Program-made: the position numbers and the translations under genes
Assembly: GCF_009826895.1 (NCBI RefSeq)
Contig: NZ_WUMV01000003.1
Coordinates: forward strand, 1 to 64,000
DNA from: Stappia sediminis
GTDB taxonomy: Bacteria; Pseudomonadota; Alphaproteobacteria; Rhizobiales; Stappiaceae
Direction of reading: 5' to 3'
DNA length: 64,000 nucleotides
Shown: positions 34,780 to 44,946 of the stretch, piece after piece
Position numbering within the stretch: the stretch's first letter is position 1
How the letters are laid out: each line of letters starts with the position of its first letter
The notes under the pieces: model-generated
Database searches by the model: none
Told to the model about the DNA's origin: nothing
The model's input: the letters and a program-made list of their open reading frames with translations, nothing else

Positions 34780-36822
34780 TTATTCCCTGAACCCGCCAAG
34801 CACCACCTCCGCCCCGTTCGCCCGCGTTTTCATGAGGGTTCCCGGAAGCAGCATCAGCGGATTGTCGCCTTGTTCCGGCTCTTCCCGGTCGGTGCGGATC
34901 GTGGAAAGCTCGTTGAGCGGATACTCGACACGCTCGTGCATGAGCGAGGCGACGTAGACTTGCCTTGGCAAGCCGCCGTCCGCGATCCGGTAGATCGTCG
35001 GCCACAGGCGCAGCACCCATCGCCCCTTTTCCTCCCCGTCTTCGCGAATCAGGACGATCGAAGGCGCGCGGCCGTTGTGCGTGCGCGGCAGCGCCGGCAG
35101 GGCGTCTGCCGGCGTCTGGCCGACAAGGAACCCCGTGAGCGTGGCAAGCGACCAGCGCGGAGCCCGCGCATAGCCAAGCGAGACGAGTTCCTCCTGGAGG
35201 GGAGCGAGATCGCCGGTCCATTGCAGGATCAGCGGCTCCTCCGTCTCGCCGTTGAGTTCGATCCGCCGCGCCGGCAGCTCTTTCCATCCGCCGCCGAGCC
35301 AGTCTTTTTCACTCATGGTGACGATCGGCGCCTGCGGCGCGTAGTCCCAGCGCGCGGTGTCGAAGCTGCGGTCGATATGATTGCCGCCGACCGCGATTAT
35401 CGTCACCGTGACGATGCCGGCAAGCCACCAGCGGCCGATCTTTTCATTGTGGATCGAGCCGAAGACGAAGGCGAATGCCGACACCATCGCGGTTCCGAAC
35501 GCCAACCCGCCGATGACGTCGGAAAACCAGTGAGCCCCGAGGTATATGCGCGAAAAGGCGATTGCCAGAATATAGACGATGCCGACCGAGAAAATTCCGG
35601 CCTTCACGAGCGGCGAGCGGTCATGGGCGACCAGAACCATGGCGATGCCGATGAGAACGGTGTTGATCGTCGCATGTCCGCTGGGGAAGGAGAAGGCATC
35701 GGCCCCGGTATAGAAGAGATCGAGCGGGCGGGAACGGTGGAAGAGGAGCTTGAACAGCGGCACGAAGAGCGCCGTGGCGGCCATCGCGATAAGGAAGCCC
35801 GTGCCGCGCCGCCAGGCATGGCGGGTAAAGAGATAGATGGCGATGACGGCTGTAGTGATGGACGTCACCACCCCGTCGCCGAGCATGGTGATGAACACCA
35901 TGATGTCGTCGCCGATGGGTGTTCTCAGCGACAGGAAGAGATTGCGGATCGCCGTATCGGCGCGCTCCATCGAATTGCCGCTCGGCATGACCGCGAGCGA
36001 AATCGCCGCGAAGGCCGGAAGCGTGACGAGCAGCAGGAATGCGGAGACAAGCATGCCCGCCGAGCGCGGGTGCTCGGGATCGAAGACTTTCGCCAGCCAA
36101 CCGGCGAACCTGCCTTCCTTCTCCGCCAGCCTGGAGTAGATCGCCGTGCGGCTGCCTGCGAATAACGGCAGGACAATCAGGATGAGCCAGCGCCCGAGGA
36201 TGACGGCGACGAAGAGGATGCCGACGAGAACGCCGAGTACCGTCGCCAGCCGGCCGCTGACCTCGCCGACGGCGCTGAAGGCGGTGCCCGCGATAAATCC
36301 GGGGCCGAGATGCGCTATGGACCAGAAGAACGCCGAGACGACGTTTATCACCGTGAAACGGGTGGCGTTCATTCCAACCATGCCGGCAATTCCCGGCACG
36401 ATCGCCTTCACACCCGGCACGAAGCGGCCGATAAAGACGCTCTTGCCGCCGTGGCGAAGGAAGAATTCCTCCCCGCGTTCCACCAGCGCACGGTAGCGGT
36501 TGAACGGCCAGACGGTCTTGAGCTGGCCCTTGTATATATGCCCCACCCAATAGGAAACGGCATCGCCCGCGATCGCACCCAGCATGGTCCATATGAAAAT
36601 CGGCCATGGATCGAGCTTGCCGAGGCCGACAAGCGTGCCCGCACCTACCAGCACCACGGTGGAGGGAACCACGAGGCCGATGAGGAACAGCGCCTCTCCC
36701 ATCGCGATCATGAAGACCACGAAGTTGGCCAGTAGCGGATGCTCGCCGATGAAATTGACGAGTTGCTGGAGGATGTCTGTCACGCGCCGGTCTTGCGTCT
36801 CGTTGAAACGATCAGGAGACAT
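34780..36822 (-). CDS. DedA-PAP2-LssY three-domain membrane protein
   Basis: About 680 residues. The first third is a DedA (SNARE-associated, VTT) domain with GRFVPGVKAIVPGIAG. The middle is a PAP2 lipid phosphatase with KLLFHRSRP, SFPSGHATIN and SRIYLGAHWFSD, the three motifs of the family with catalytic His. The last part is a soluble LssY-C-type domain (DWLGGGWKELPARR onward). I chose ATG 36822 because the upstream extension to 36963 overlaps the divergent gene region and has no domain. DedA proteins are linked to undecaprenyl-phosphate or lipid flipping and PAP2 domains to dephosphorylation, so this may recycle a lipid carrier. It is divergent from a PPK2 gene. Confidence 0.86.
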   Translation of the reverse strand: MSPDRFNETQDRRVTDILQQLVNFIGEHPLLANFVVFMIAMGEALFLIGLVVPSTVVLVGAGTLVGLGKLDPWPIFIWTMLGAIAGDAVSYWVGHIYKGQLKTVWPFNRYRALVERGEEFFLRHGGKSVFIGRFVPGVKAIVPGIAGMVGMNATRFTVINVVSAFFWSIAHLGPGFIAGTAFSAVGEVSGRLATVLGVLVGILFVAVILGRWLILIVLPLFAGSRTAIYSRLAEKEGRFAGWLAKVFDPEHPRSAGMLVSAFLLLVTLPAFAAISLAVMPSGNSMERADTAIRNLFLSLRTPIGDDIMVFITMLGDGVVTSITTAVIAIYLFTRHAWRRGTGFLIAMAATALFVPLFKLLFHRSRPLDLFYTGADAFSFPSGHATINTVLIGIAMVLVAHDRSPLVKAGIFSVGIVYILAIAFSRIYLGAHWFSDVIGGLAFGTAMVSAFAFVFGSIHNEKIGRWWLAGIVTVTIIAVGGNHIDRSFDTARWDYAPQAPIVTMSEKDWLGGGWKELPARRIELNGETEEPLILQWTGDLAPLQEELVSLGYARAPRWSLATLTGFLVGQTPADALPALPRTHNGRAPSIVLIREDGEEKGRWVLRLWPTIYRIADGGLPRQVYVASLMHERVEYPLNELSTIRTDREEPEQGDNPLMLLPGTLMKTRANGAEVVLGGFRE

Positions 36823-36936
36823 GTACGAACTGGAACGCCTCCCGCCAATCCCGAATACGCATTTCAGGAATTTTTCGAATATTCTAACGTTAGGAAACGC
36901 TGGAAATTGGCTGTTACCGCGCAGGAACCTTACCCA

Positions 36937-38406
36937 ATGTTCAAATCCGCCGAAATGCCGCAAACATTGTCGAAAGAAGACTTCAAGCAGCTGGAACCGG
37001 ACCTGCGCACCGACCTCCTGAAAGCGCAGCTGCAGCTGATCGAGGAAAAGAAGTTTTCCGTTCTCCTCGTCATCGCCGGGATGGACGGTGCGGGCAAGAA
37101 CGAAGCAATCTCAAGGCTGCACGAATGGATGGACCCGCGCCATCTGGCCTGCAACGCCTACGGCGAGCCGACGGAGGAAGAGCGCTTGCGCCCGCCCTTC
37201 TGGCGTTTCTGGCGCGACCTGCCGGAAAAGGGCGAGGTCTCGATCGTCGTCGGCTCCTGGTACCAATTGCCCATGCGCCGGCATGCGACCTGCAAATGCT
37301 CGAAAAGCGAATACGAACTGGAGCTTGTCCGGATCAACGAATTCGAGGAAATGCTCTTCAATGAAAACGTCCTGATCCTCAAGTTCTGGTTCGATCTGCC
37401 GCTCGACGAACAGAAAAAGCGGATGAAGGCGCTGGCCAAGAAAAGCCGCCGGGTGCGCCATATTCTGGAGGAATGGACGCGCTTCATGGGCGACGAAACG
37501 GCGCGGGAGACGGTCGAGGAAGCAGCGATGCGAACCTCCACCGCAGAAGCGCCCTGGTACGTGATCCCCGCGCTTGACGAGGAATATCGCGATATCGCGC
37601 TCGGCCAGATCATCAATTCGGCGCTCAGATACCGGCTTGAACGCCCGGAGCCGGAATCGATCGCGGCCCCCGCGATCGTTGCCGGCACCAGCCATCGGAG
37701 CGCGCTCGACGCGATAGATCTTTCCGCGAAGCTCGGCAGGGACGAGTACGAGAAGGAGCTGGAGCATTGGCAGCAGGAACTTGCCACGCTCACCGACAAG
37801 AAGAAGTTCCGCGATACAGCGCTTGTCGCGGCCTTCGAAGGCAATGATGCCGCCGGCAAGGGAGGCTCGATCCGCCGCGCGACACGGGCGCTGGACCCGC
37901 GCATCTACAAGGTGCACCCGATCGCCGCCCCCAGCGACGAGGAAAAGGCGCGGCCCTACCTGTGGCGCTTCTGGCGCCGGATCCCGCGAAAGGGGCGTAT
38001 CGCGATCTTCGACCGGTCATGGTACGGGCGCGTGCTGGTGGAACGCATCGAAGGCTATTGCACCGAAGCCGACTGGATGCGCGCATATAACGAAATCAAC
38101 GAGTTCGAGCGGCAACTCGTGGAGGACGATATTGTCGTCGCGAAGTTCTGGCTCGCGATCAGCGAGGAGGAGCAGCTTGCCCGCTTCAAGGCGCGCGAGG
38201 AAACCGCCTACAAACAGTTCAAGATCACCGACGAGGACTGGCGAAACCGCCTGAAATGGGGCGCCTACGCGGTGGCGGCGGGAGACATGATCGACCGCAC
38301 GTCGACATCCGCCGCACCCTGGACGCTCGTTTCCGCCGAAGACAAGCGCCACGCGAGGGTGACGGTGCTGAAAACCCTCTGCAAGCAGCTGAAAAAAGCG
38401 CTTTGA
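36937..38406 (+). CDS. pap: Double-domain PPK2, polyphosphate:AMP phosphotransferase-like
   Basis: 489 residues made of two PPK2 domains, the layout of class II PPK2 (Pap), which phosphorylates AMP to ADP with polyphosphate. Domain 1 has Walker A GMDGAGKNEA but in place of the usual FDRSWY it has VVGSWYQ, so the Walker B aspartate is missing. Domain 2 is complete: EGNDAAGKGGS and IFDRSWYGRVLVER. In known Pap proteins the C-terminal domain is the active one, so this fits. An ATG at 36937 is preferred over the longer frame. It is divergent from the DedA-PAP2 gene; both handle phosphates, but a link is only a guess. Confidence 0.87.
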   Translation: MFKSAEMPQTLSKEDFKQLEPDLRTDLLKAQLQLIEEKKFSVLLVIAGMDGAGKNEAISRLHEWMDPRHLACNAYGEPTEEERLRPPFWRFWRDLPEKGEVSIVVGSWYQLPMRRHATCKCSKSEYELELVRINEFEEMLFNENVLILKFWFDLPLDEQKKRMKALAKKSRRVRHILEEWTRFMGDETARETVEEAAMRTSTAEAPWYVIPALDEEYRDIALGQIINSALRYRLERPEPESIAAPAIVAGTSHRSALDAIDLSAKLGRDEYEKELEHWQQELATLTDKKKFRDTALVAAFEGNDAAGKGGSIRRATRALDPRIYKVHPIAAPSDEEKARPYLWRFWRRIPRKGRIAIFDRSWYGRVLVERIEGYCTEADWMRAYNEINEFERQLVEDDIVVAKFWLAISEEEQLARFKAREETAYKQFKITDEDWRNRLKWGAYAVAAGDMIDRTSTSAAPWTLVSAEDKRHARVTVLKTLCKQLKKAL

Positions 38407-38413
38407 CCGCACG

Positions 38414-39289
38414 TCACGATGGCCTGTCGGTAAAGCCCTGGCGGAAGGCGCGCGGCGACAGGCCCATTTGCGCCGAAAAGAGCCGCGAGAAGTACCCCGG
38501 ATCGGAAATGCCCAGGCGATCCGCCACTTCCGCAACCGTCATCTGCGTATAGGCAAGCAGGCGCCGGGCCTCCAGCATCTGCCGGTCCCGCAACACTTGC
38601 GAGGCCGGTTTGCCGAGATGTTCCCGGCAGATGCGGGTCAGATGCGCCGTCGTCACGCCAAGCTCATCCGCATAATTAGAGGGCCCGTGCTTTTCGGTGA
38701 AACGATGTTCGACGAGCGCCTGGAAACGCTTCAAAAGGCGCGCCCCGGCGTTATCCCCGGTATCGGGGGCGAGCGCGTGAGGCACGATCTGGCGCGCGGC
38801 CCAGGCGGCGATCAACCCGGCATGCGCCTTGAGCGCGCCTGCACGAAACGGCCGCACCGCGCCGTGCTCGGCAAACATTTCGGCCAAAGCAGGCGGACTT
38901 TCCGCAATGCCGCTGCGAAGCGCCGCGTGCGAAAGCAGGCCGCCGGGGTCGAGTTCGGCGCGGATCGGCGCGAAAACCTCAAGCGGCACGGTGATCACCG
39001 CACCCTCGGTTTGCGGGGCGAAGCGAAAGCCGTGCACGACGCCGGCCGGAATGTTTATCAATGTCCGCGGCGTGATCGATTTCTCCATATCGGAGAAACT
39101 TATCACCCCACCTCCCGACTCGATCCAGAATATCTGGTGGAGTGCTGCGTGGCGATGCGTCGAAATCCGCCATCTCCGCGCACTGCTACGCGCGGAAATC
39201 GATTCCACATGCAAGACGTCCGGCAGGCCGGGCCCGGCTGGCTCGCCGTAGAGGCCATAATCGGGAATATTCGAAAATGCACGATTCAT
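38414..39289 (-). CDS. pobR: AraC-family regulator, PobR-like
   Basis: 291-residue transcription factor. The N-terminal half is a cupin-type ligand domain (HRHAALHQIFWIESGGG), and the C-terminal third holds two helix-turn-helix motifs, with YADELGVTTAHLTRICREHLG and VAEVADRLGISDPGYFSRLF. It is divergent from pobA across 100 bp, so it most likely activates pobA in response to 4-hydroxybenzoate, as AraC-type PobR does in rhizobia and Azotobacter. The start at ATG 39289 avoids overlap with pobA; the frame stays open to 39391. Confidence 0.85.
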   Translation of the reverse strand: MNRAFSNIPDYGLYGEPAGPGLPDVLHVESISARSSARRWRISTHRHAALHQIFWIESGGGVISFSDMEKSITPRTLINIPAGVVHGFRFAPQTEGAVITVPLEVFAPIRAELDPGGLLSHAALRSGIAESPPALAEMFAEHGAVRPFRAGALKAHAGLIAAWAARQIVPHALAPDTGDNAGARLLKRFQALVEHRFTEKHGPSNYADELGVTTAHLTRICREHLGKPASQVLRDRQMLEARRLLAYTQMTVAEVADRLGISDPGYFSRLFSAQMGLSPRAFRQGFTDRPS

Positions 39290-39347
39290 CCAATTATTGG
39301 TTCGATACTTCCATTCCAAAGTAAAGCCGCGAAGTGCATTTTCCTGA

Positions 39348-40561
<1,214 letters not shown>

Positions 40562-40562
<1 letters not shown>

Positions 40563-40605
40563 TCGGCGCGGTAGAGCGGGCGTGATTAAGCTCCGCCGCG
40601 CCGAC
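40562..40605. terminator. Stem-loop between convergent pobA and LysR genes
   Basis: Perfect 10-bp stem GTCGGCGCGG / CCGCGCCGAC with a 24-nt loop, starting at the last base of the pobA stop region and ending 12 bp before the stop of the convergent LysR gene. It is well placed for a bidirectional terminator, although no T-run is seen. Confidence 0.5.
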
Positions 40606-40616
40606 AGGCGGCACCT

Positions 40617-41552
40617 TCAAGTCTCGACGCTCACGAGACCCTTGAAATCGGAACGGACGACGGAACGGATGATCTCCGTGAGCTTTTCGAATCCTTCCTG
40701 ATTTCCCGATGTCTTGCGCCACGCAAGCCCGACCGAGCGTGTGAAAGAGCCCTGCCGGAACGGCAAGACGTGCACATCGCCGTCATCAATCGGGACTTCA
40801 GAACGCACATAGAGCGAAGGAAGAAACGCCAGTCCCATATCCATCGCCGCCATTTGGCGCAACGCATCGAGGCTCGTGCCCTCGTAATCCTGGCGAAGAT
40901 TCGCGCCAACCTCCCGGCAAAGTGCCACGATCTGGCTATGGAGCGTGAAAGCGCTGCTGAGGTTAAGGATATCCTCGCCCGCAAGATCGCGATCGACGAC
41001 ATTATCATTAGTGGACAGCGCATGATCTCTCGCCACGGCCAGTTGCAGAGGTTCCCGAAAAAGTCGCCGAACCACGACGTCGCCGGACTGGACAGGCAAC
41101 TGGGTCAGAATAATGTCATGCACTCCGGCCTGAAGATCCTCAAGAAGATCGCGAGGCGCCCCGTCGCGAATGAAGAGCTTCAATGCCGGAAACCGCGCAT
41201 GCAGGAGGCGAACGACATTGGGCAGAATATAGGGCCCTAACGTTGGCGTTGAGCCCAGCTTGATCGTGCCGCTCATGCCGGTTTTAAGCGTATCCGAAAT
41301 CTCGACGAGCGCGCTAACTTCTTCGACAATCCGGCGGGCGCGCACCAAAACTTCCCGCCCAACGGGGGTCAGAACCGCACCACTGCGTCCGCGCTCAACC
41401 AGTTCCAGACGCAATATTTCCTCCAGGTTGCTAATCTGCAGGCTAAGAGACGGCTGGCTGATGCCGACCCGTTCTGCTGCAATCCGATAATGCCTGGCGT
41501 CCGCAAGAGCCGCAAAATACCGGAGTTGCTTGAGCGTTGGAGTGCGATCCAT
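40617..41552 (-). CDS. LysR-family regulator, OxyR-like without peroxidatic Cys
   Basis: 311 residues. The N-terminal helix-turn-helix (LKQLRYFAALADARHYRIAAERVGISQPSLS... split across residues 6-38) and the effector domain resemble the OxyR/CynR branch. Aligning by eye with E. coli OxyR, the resolving-Cys position is kept (VALC) while the residue nine places earlier, where Cys199 should be, is Thr. So it is unlikely to sense peroxide by the OxyR disulfide. I chose ATG 41552; the frame extends to 41642 without family resemblance. It is divergent from a small-gene cluster at 41.7-42.7 kb, a likely target. Confidence 0.8.
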   Translation of the reverse strand: MDRTPTLKQLRYFAALADARHYRIAAERVGISQPSLSLQISNLEEILRLELVERGRSGAVLTPVGREVLVRARRIVEEVSALVEISDTLKTGMSGTIKLGSTPTLGPYILPNVVRLLHARFPALKLFIRDGAPRDLLEDLQAGVHDIILTQLPVQSGDVVVRRLFREPLQLAVARDHALSTNDNVVDRDLAGEDILNLSSAFTLHSQIVALCREVGANLRQDYEGTSLDALRQMAAMDMGLAFLPSLYVRSEVPIDDGDVHVLPFRQGSFTRSVGLAWRKTSGNQEGFEKLTEIIRSVVRSDFKGLVSVET

Positions 41553-41681
41553 GCACCTTCTTCCTGTCGAACAGTTTCGATAGGTTTTTTCAATCGAAAT
41601 TTCTAATGAAATAGGATCGATTAGCGAAGGCGGCAATCCCATGTGTCCTCTAGACTTGGATTAGAGGAAAGGAGACCCGCA

Positions 41682-42164
41682 ATGTACGACGACGCGCGCA
41701 GGCGAACCTCCGTTCAGGAGGCAATACATAGCAACAGACCTGCGATCCTCCCCTTTGAGGACCCCCGCAACAGGATCGGGAAGTCGCGTGTCGAGACTAC
41801 CGGCCGAGCCGGTAACGTCCCCGGAAGCGCGCCATATGACGATCGGCGCATTCGCGATGTCGAGATCGTTGTCGAATGGCGGGGTTCAGTCGAATCTCTG
41901 GCAAGCACCCTGCAGTTTGTCGGTTCCTACGGCGCATACCGGCTCGTGGAAATCGTCCACCGTGGCGTGGTGATCTGGCCGAACCGGGATGCTCGAAACG
42001 CATCCGTTTCCCGTTTCGGCTGCCGCTTCAAAGCCGTTCAGCCGGTCGACGAAGCGGAGCGCCGCCTGCCGGATCTTCTTTCGGAAATCGGCGAACAGAT
42101 GCGTTGGGTTCACGTCGAAAAGCTGGGAGCTCGTTCGAATTCGCATCACAAACCGCTTGGCTGA
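41682..42164 (+). CDS. Hypothetical protein, first of a small-gene cluster
   Basis: 160 residues, no family I recognise. The N-terminal 50 residues are rich in Arg, Pro and charged residues and look disordered. The central part (VEIVVEWRGSVESLAST to VVIWPNR) looks like a small alpha/beta fold, and the C-terminus is again basic. AAAGGAG lies 7 nt before the ATG, which supports translation. It is divergent from the LysR gene, and the YdcH-like gene follows 27 bp later. No signal peptide is seen. Confidence 0.6.
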   Translation: MYDDARRRTSVQEAIHSNRPAILPFEDPRNRIGKSRVETTGRAGNVPGSAPYDDRRIRDVEIVVEWRGSVESLASTLQFVGSYGAYRLVEIVHRGVVIWPNRDARNASVSRFGCRFKAVQPVDEAERRLPDLLSEIGEQMRWVHVEKLGARSNSHHKPLG

Positions 42165-42191
42165 ACCCGCAAGTTTCGGAGGCAAAACATC

Positions 42192-42446
42192 ATGAACCTA
42201 CAGACTTCGATCAGACCAGGGTGCCTTGCCGCCCGGATAGATGCTCTTCGCGGACGTCATCAAATTCTGGAACTTCTGGTCGCGGCAGAAAACAAACGCC
42301 CTGCTCCGGATACGACTGCTTTGCGCAATTTGAAGCGCGAAAAGCTGCGGTTGAAAGACGAGATCGTCGCGAATGAAGGCCTGCTTCGGACATTGGCACG
42401 GCCTGCATCCAGCGAAGCAAAGCCAGGCGGGGTTTCACCCATCTGA
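42192..42446 (+). CDS. YdcH-like DUF465 protein
   Basis: 84-residue helical protein. The segment ALRGRHQILELLV followed by RPAPD and LKREKLRLKDEI is the DUF465/YdcH pattern, a short antiparallel coiled coil. Function is unknown. GGAGG lies about 7 nt upstream of the ATG. It is the middle gene of the small cluster next to the LysR gene. Confidence 0.82.
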   Translation: MNLQTSIRPGCLAARIDALRGRHQILELLVAAENKRPAPDTTALRNLKREKLRLKDEIVANEGLLRTLARPASSEAKPGGVSPI

Positions 42447-42533
42447 GAATGCGGCGGCGAAAGGCCAGCACGGTTCAGGCCCTTGTTGCCTTTGCCTGTG
42501 CGGGCCGCCCCGCAACCATAAGGGAGAAGTGAA

Positions 42534-42707
42534 ATGCTAAATCCGCTCGACTTTATCGCGACGTCAAGAATGTTCCATAGTGCCAATGTCGATGAACTTA
42601 TGGATGCCGTTCTGCTCGACGATACGGGCACGGAAGGCGAGAAAGAGCAAACGGCCTCGGAACTCGAGACTTGCGGCGATCCTACCGGGACACTCAAGTC
42701 CTCCTGA
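42534..42707 (+). CDS. Small acidic protein, 57 residues
   Basis: Short open frame with a good AGGGAG site 7 nt before ATG 42534. The protein begins MLNPLDFIATSRMFHSANVD and is acidic in the middle (DDTGTEGEKEQ). I do not recognise a family. It stands 87 bp after the YdcH-like gene in the same direction and ends 50 bp before the stop of pcaB on the opposite strand. The ribosome site and position support it, but a chance frame is possible. Confidence 0.5.
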   Translation: MLNPLDFIATSRMFHSANVDELMDAVLLDDTGTEGEKEQTASELETCGDPTGTLKSS

Positions 42708-42757
42708 ACCGAAAAGCCCGACACCGACGAGACTACGGGATTTGAGCCTGGAAGAAG

Positions 42758-44104
42758 TCAGCTCTCGATCAATGGTATTTCGGCTTCTTCCAGCAATCTG
42801 TCCGTCATGTCGGCGGCGGCGTCGGCGGTTTTGACGCTTGAGCGGAGCGCATCCCAATCGACCTTGGCATCGGTAAGATGGCGGATTTCATCGAGAAGAT
42901 GCTTTCCGCTGTAACGAACTGAATTTGCAGCCTTTTTGACGAGTGCTTGGGCCTCCGAACGGGGCATGTGCTCCATCAGCGCGAAGCTTGCCGCTTCCGC
43001 CAGCATCAACCCGTTCGAGGCATCTATCGCCGCTTTCATGCGCTCAAGATCGGGCTTCAGGCCGGAGATGAGTTCCTGCGCCCTCAAGAGACTTGCTCCC
43101 GTTGCCGCGGCGATTTGCGGCAAAGTGAGCCATTCCCCCATCCAGGAAGCACCGTCACGCTCTTCCGCATGAACGCCGGTTGCCGCGAGAGCGCCGAGGA
43201 GGCTCGCGTTGAGGCGGGCGAGGGCGACCAGAACCTCGGCCTTCACCGGGTTCTTCTTCTGCGGCATGGTCGAGGAGCCGCCTGAATCCGCAAGGTCAAA
43301 TTCGCCGATTTCGCTGCGCGTGCCGATCAGAACGTCGGCACCGATCTTGGCGGTGGTATTCGTGATGGCGGTAAAGCGGGTCGCGATATCGAGAAACGGT
43401 GCGCGGCCCGTCATCCATGGGGCGGAGGATTTGAGCCCCAAATCCCCGGCGAGATCCGCCTCGATCCTGCGCAATAAAGCGCGATCCTTCGACATGGCTG
43501 CGAGATCACCCGAAGCGCCGCCAAACTGCAGAAACAAGCCGTTTTCCGCGATTTCCCGCAAAGCGTGAAGCTCGCGCGCAAGGTCCCGCGCCCAATTTGC
43601 GGCGCGCAGGCCAAAGCTTATCGGCGTTGCCATTTGCCCCCGCGTGCGGGCGGCCATGGGCGTTGCGCGGTGTTCGCGGGCGAGAGCCGAGATATCCCCG
43701 ACCAGCGATTTCAGCCTATGCTCGAATAATCCAATTATCCGCTTCAGGCGGAGCATCAGGCCGGTATCGACGATATCCTGCGAGGTTGAGCCGAAATGCA
43801 GGCTATCCGCCGCCGAACCCCCTGAAATCTCTCGCAATTTCGCGACGAGGCCCGGAACGGGCACGCCGGCCGACGTGGTGGCGAGGAGAAAGACTTTCGG
43901 GTCGATTTCGACGCCGGAAAGGGTGTTTTCGACGACTTTCGCAGCTTCCGCCGAAATCAGCCCATGCCGCGCCTGGACACGGGCGAGCGCGATTTCCACC
44001 TCGACCATCGCCCTCAGTTCGGCCTCGTCGGACAGAAGGTTGGCGACTTCCGAATCACCGAAGAGGCCGGAATAGAGGGTGGAATCGAGCGGGGATATCG
44101 CCAT
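42758..44104 (-). CDS. pcaB: 3-Carboxy-cis,cis-muconate cycloisomerase
   Basis: 448-residue member of the fumarase/aspartase superfamily that lactonises 3-carboxymuconate in the protocatechuate branch. The signature GGSSTMPQKKNPVKAE is intact, with FGSTSQDIVDTGL and RTRGQMATPISFG earlier. It is the last gene of the pcaDCHG-BKACE-pcaB operon and starts 3 bp after the upstream stop. Confidence 0.95.
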   Translation of the reverse strand: MAISPLDSTLYSGLFGDSEVANLLSDEAELRAMVEVEIALARVQARHGLISAEAAKVVENTLSGVEIDPKVFLLATTSAGVPVPGLVAKLREISGGSAADSLHFGSTSQDIVDTGLMLRLKRIIGLFEHRLKSLVGDISALAREHRATPMAARTRGQMATPISFGLRAANWARDLARELHALREIAENGLFLQFGGASGDLAAMSKDRALLRRIEADLAGDLGLKSSAPWMTGRAPFLDIATRFTAITNTTAKIGADVLIGTRSEIGEFDLADSGGSSTMPQKKNPVKAEVLVALARLNASLLGALAATGVHAEERDGASWMGEWLTLPQIAAATGASLLRAQELISGLKPDLERMKAAIDASNGLMLAEAASFALMEHMPRSEAQALVKKAANSVRYSGKHLLDEIRHLTDAKVDWDALRSSVKTADAAADMTDRLLEEAEIPLIES

Positions 44105-44107
44105 CGA

Positions 44108-44938
44108 TCACACCTGCGGGAGCGAAAGCAGGTCGCGCGCTTCCTGAACGGTCGCGGGCCGGCGGCCATACTCCGGGCAAAGGGCGACGACACGCTCGAC
44201 CAAAGCAGCGTTCGACGGCGCCAGCGTATCGCGGTCGAGGCGGACGTTATCCTCCAGCCCGGTGCGGCAGTGGCCGCCGAGTTCGAGCGCCCAGCGGTTG
44301 ACCTCAAGCTGCCCGCGACCGATGCCGGCGGCCGTCCACGTCGCTTCCGGCTGAAGGCGATTGAGCTCGGAGACCATGAACTCCAGCGCCCTTCGCTCCA
44401 GCGGCATGGCGTTTTTCACACCAAACACGAACTGGACGTGCAGCGGCTTTTTCAGCCGCCCATCCTCGCTCATCGCGATGGCCTGATAAAGCATCGATAG
44501 GTCGAAGGCCTCGATCTCCGGCTTCACGTCATGTTCCAGCATCTTCGCGGCCAACTCGTCGACAAGCTGGGGCGGGTTCTCGTAAACCCGGGTCGGGAAG
44601 TTGCAGGAGCCTGTCGACAGCGAGGCCATGTCGGGCTTCAGGTAAAGCATGCCGCCGCGCTCCGAGCCGACGCCGGAGCGCCCGCCGGTCGAGAACTGGA
44701 CGATGATGCCGGGGCAGGCTTCGCGCACGCCATCCAGAAACGCCTTGAACCGCGCGGGGTCCGAGGTCGGGGTCTCGTCCTCGTTGCGCACATGGACATG
44801 AACGAGGGAAGCGCCCGCCTCATAGGCCTCGCGCGTGGAGGCGATCTGCTCCTCCACGGTGACCGGCACCGCCGGGTTGTCCTTCTTCTTCGGAAGCGAT
44901 CCGGTGATCGCGACGGTGATGATGCAAGGCTTGCTCAT
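44108..44938 (-). CDS. BKACE family beta-keto acid cleavage enzyme (DUF849)
   Basis: 276-residue TIM-barrel metal enzyme. ITVAITGSLPKKKDNPAVP at the N-terminus, the HVHVRNEDETPTSD His pair that binds zinc, and the FSTGGRSGVG loop are typical. The family cleaves a beta-keto acid with acetyl-CoA to give acetoacetate and a CoA ester. It sits between pcaG and pcaB, so beta-ketoadipate is a natural candidate substrate, which would yield acetoacetate and succinyl-CoA and replace PcaIJ plus PcaF. Neither pcaIJ nor pcaF is in the window. I chose ATG 44938, four codons inside the open frame. Confidence 0.85.
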   Translation of the reverse strand: MSKPCIITVAITGSLPKKKDNPAVPVTVEEQIASTREAYEAGASLVHVHVRNEDETPTSDPARFKAFLDGVREACPGIIVQFSTGGRSGVGSERGGMLYLKPDMASLSTGSCNFPTRVYENPPQLVDELAAKMLEHDVKPEIEAFDLSMLYQAIAMSEDGRLKKPLHVQFVFGVKNAMPLERRALEFMVSELNRLQPEATWTAAGIGRGQLEVNRWALELGGHCRTGLEDNVRLDRDTLAPSNAALVERVVALCPEYGRRPATVQEARDLLSLPQV

Positions 44939-44946
44939 GAAGCTCC

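Noticed and set aside
40617-41552. Call as a true peroxide sensor OxyR
   Set aside because: The Cys199 equivalent reads as Thr in my alignment.
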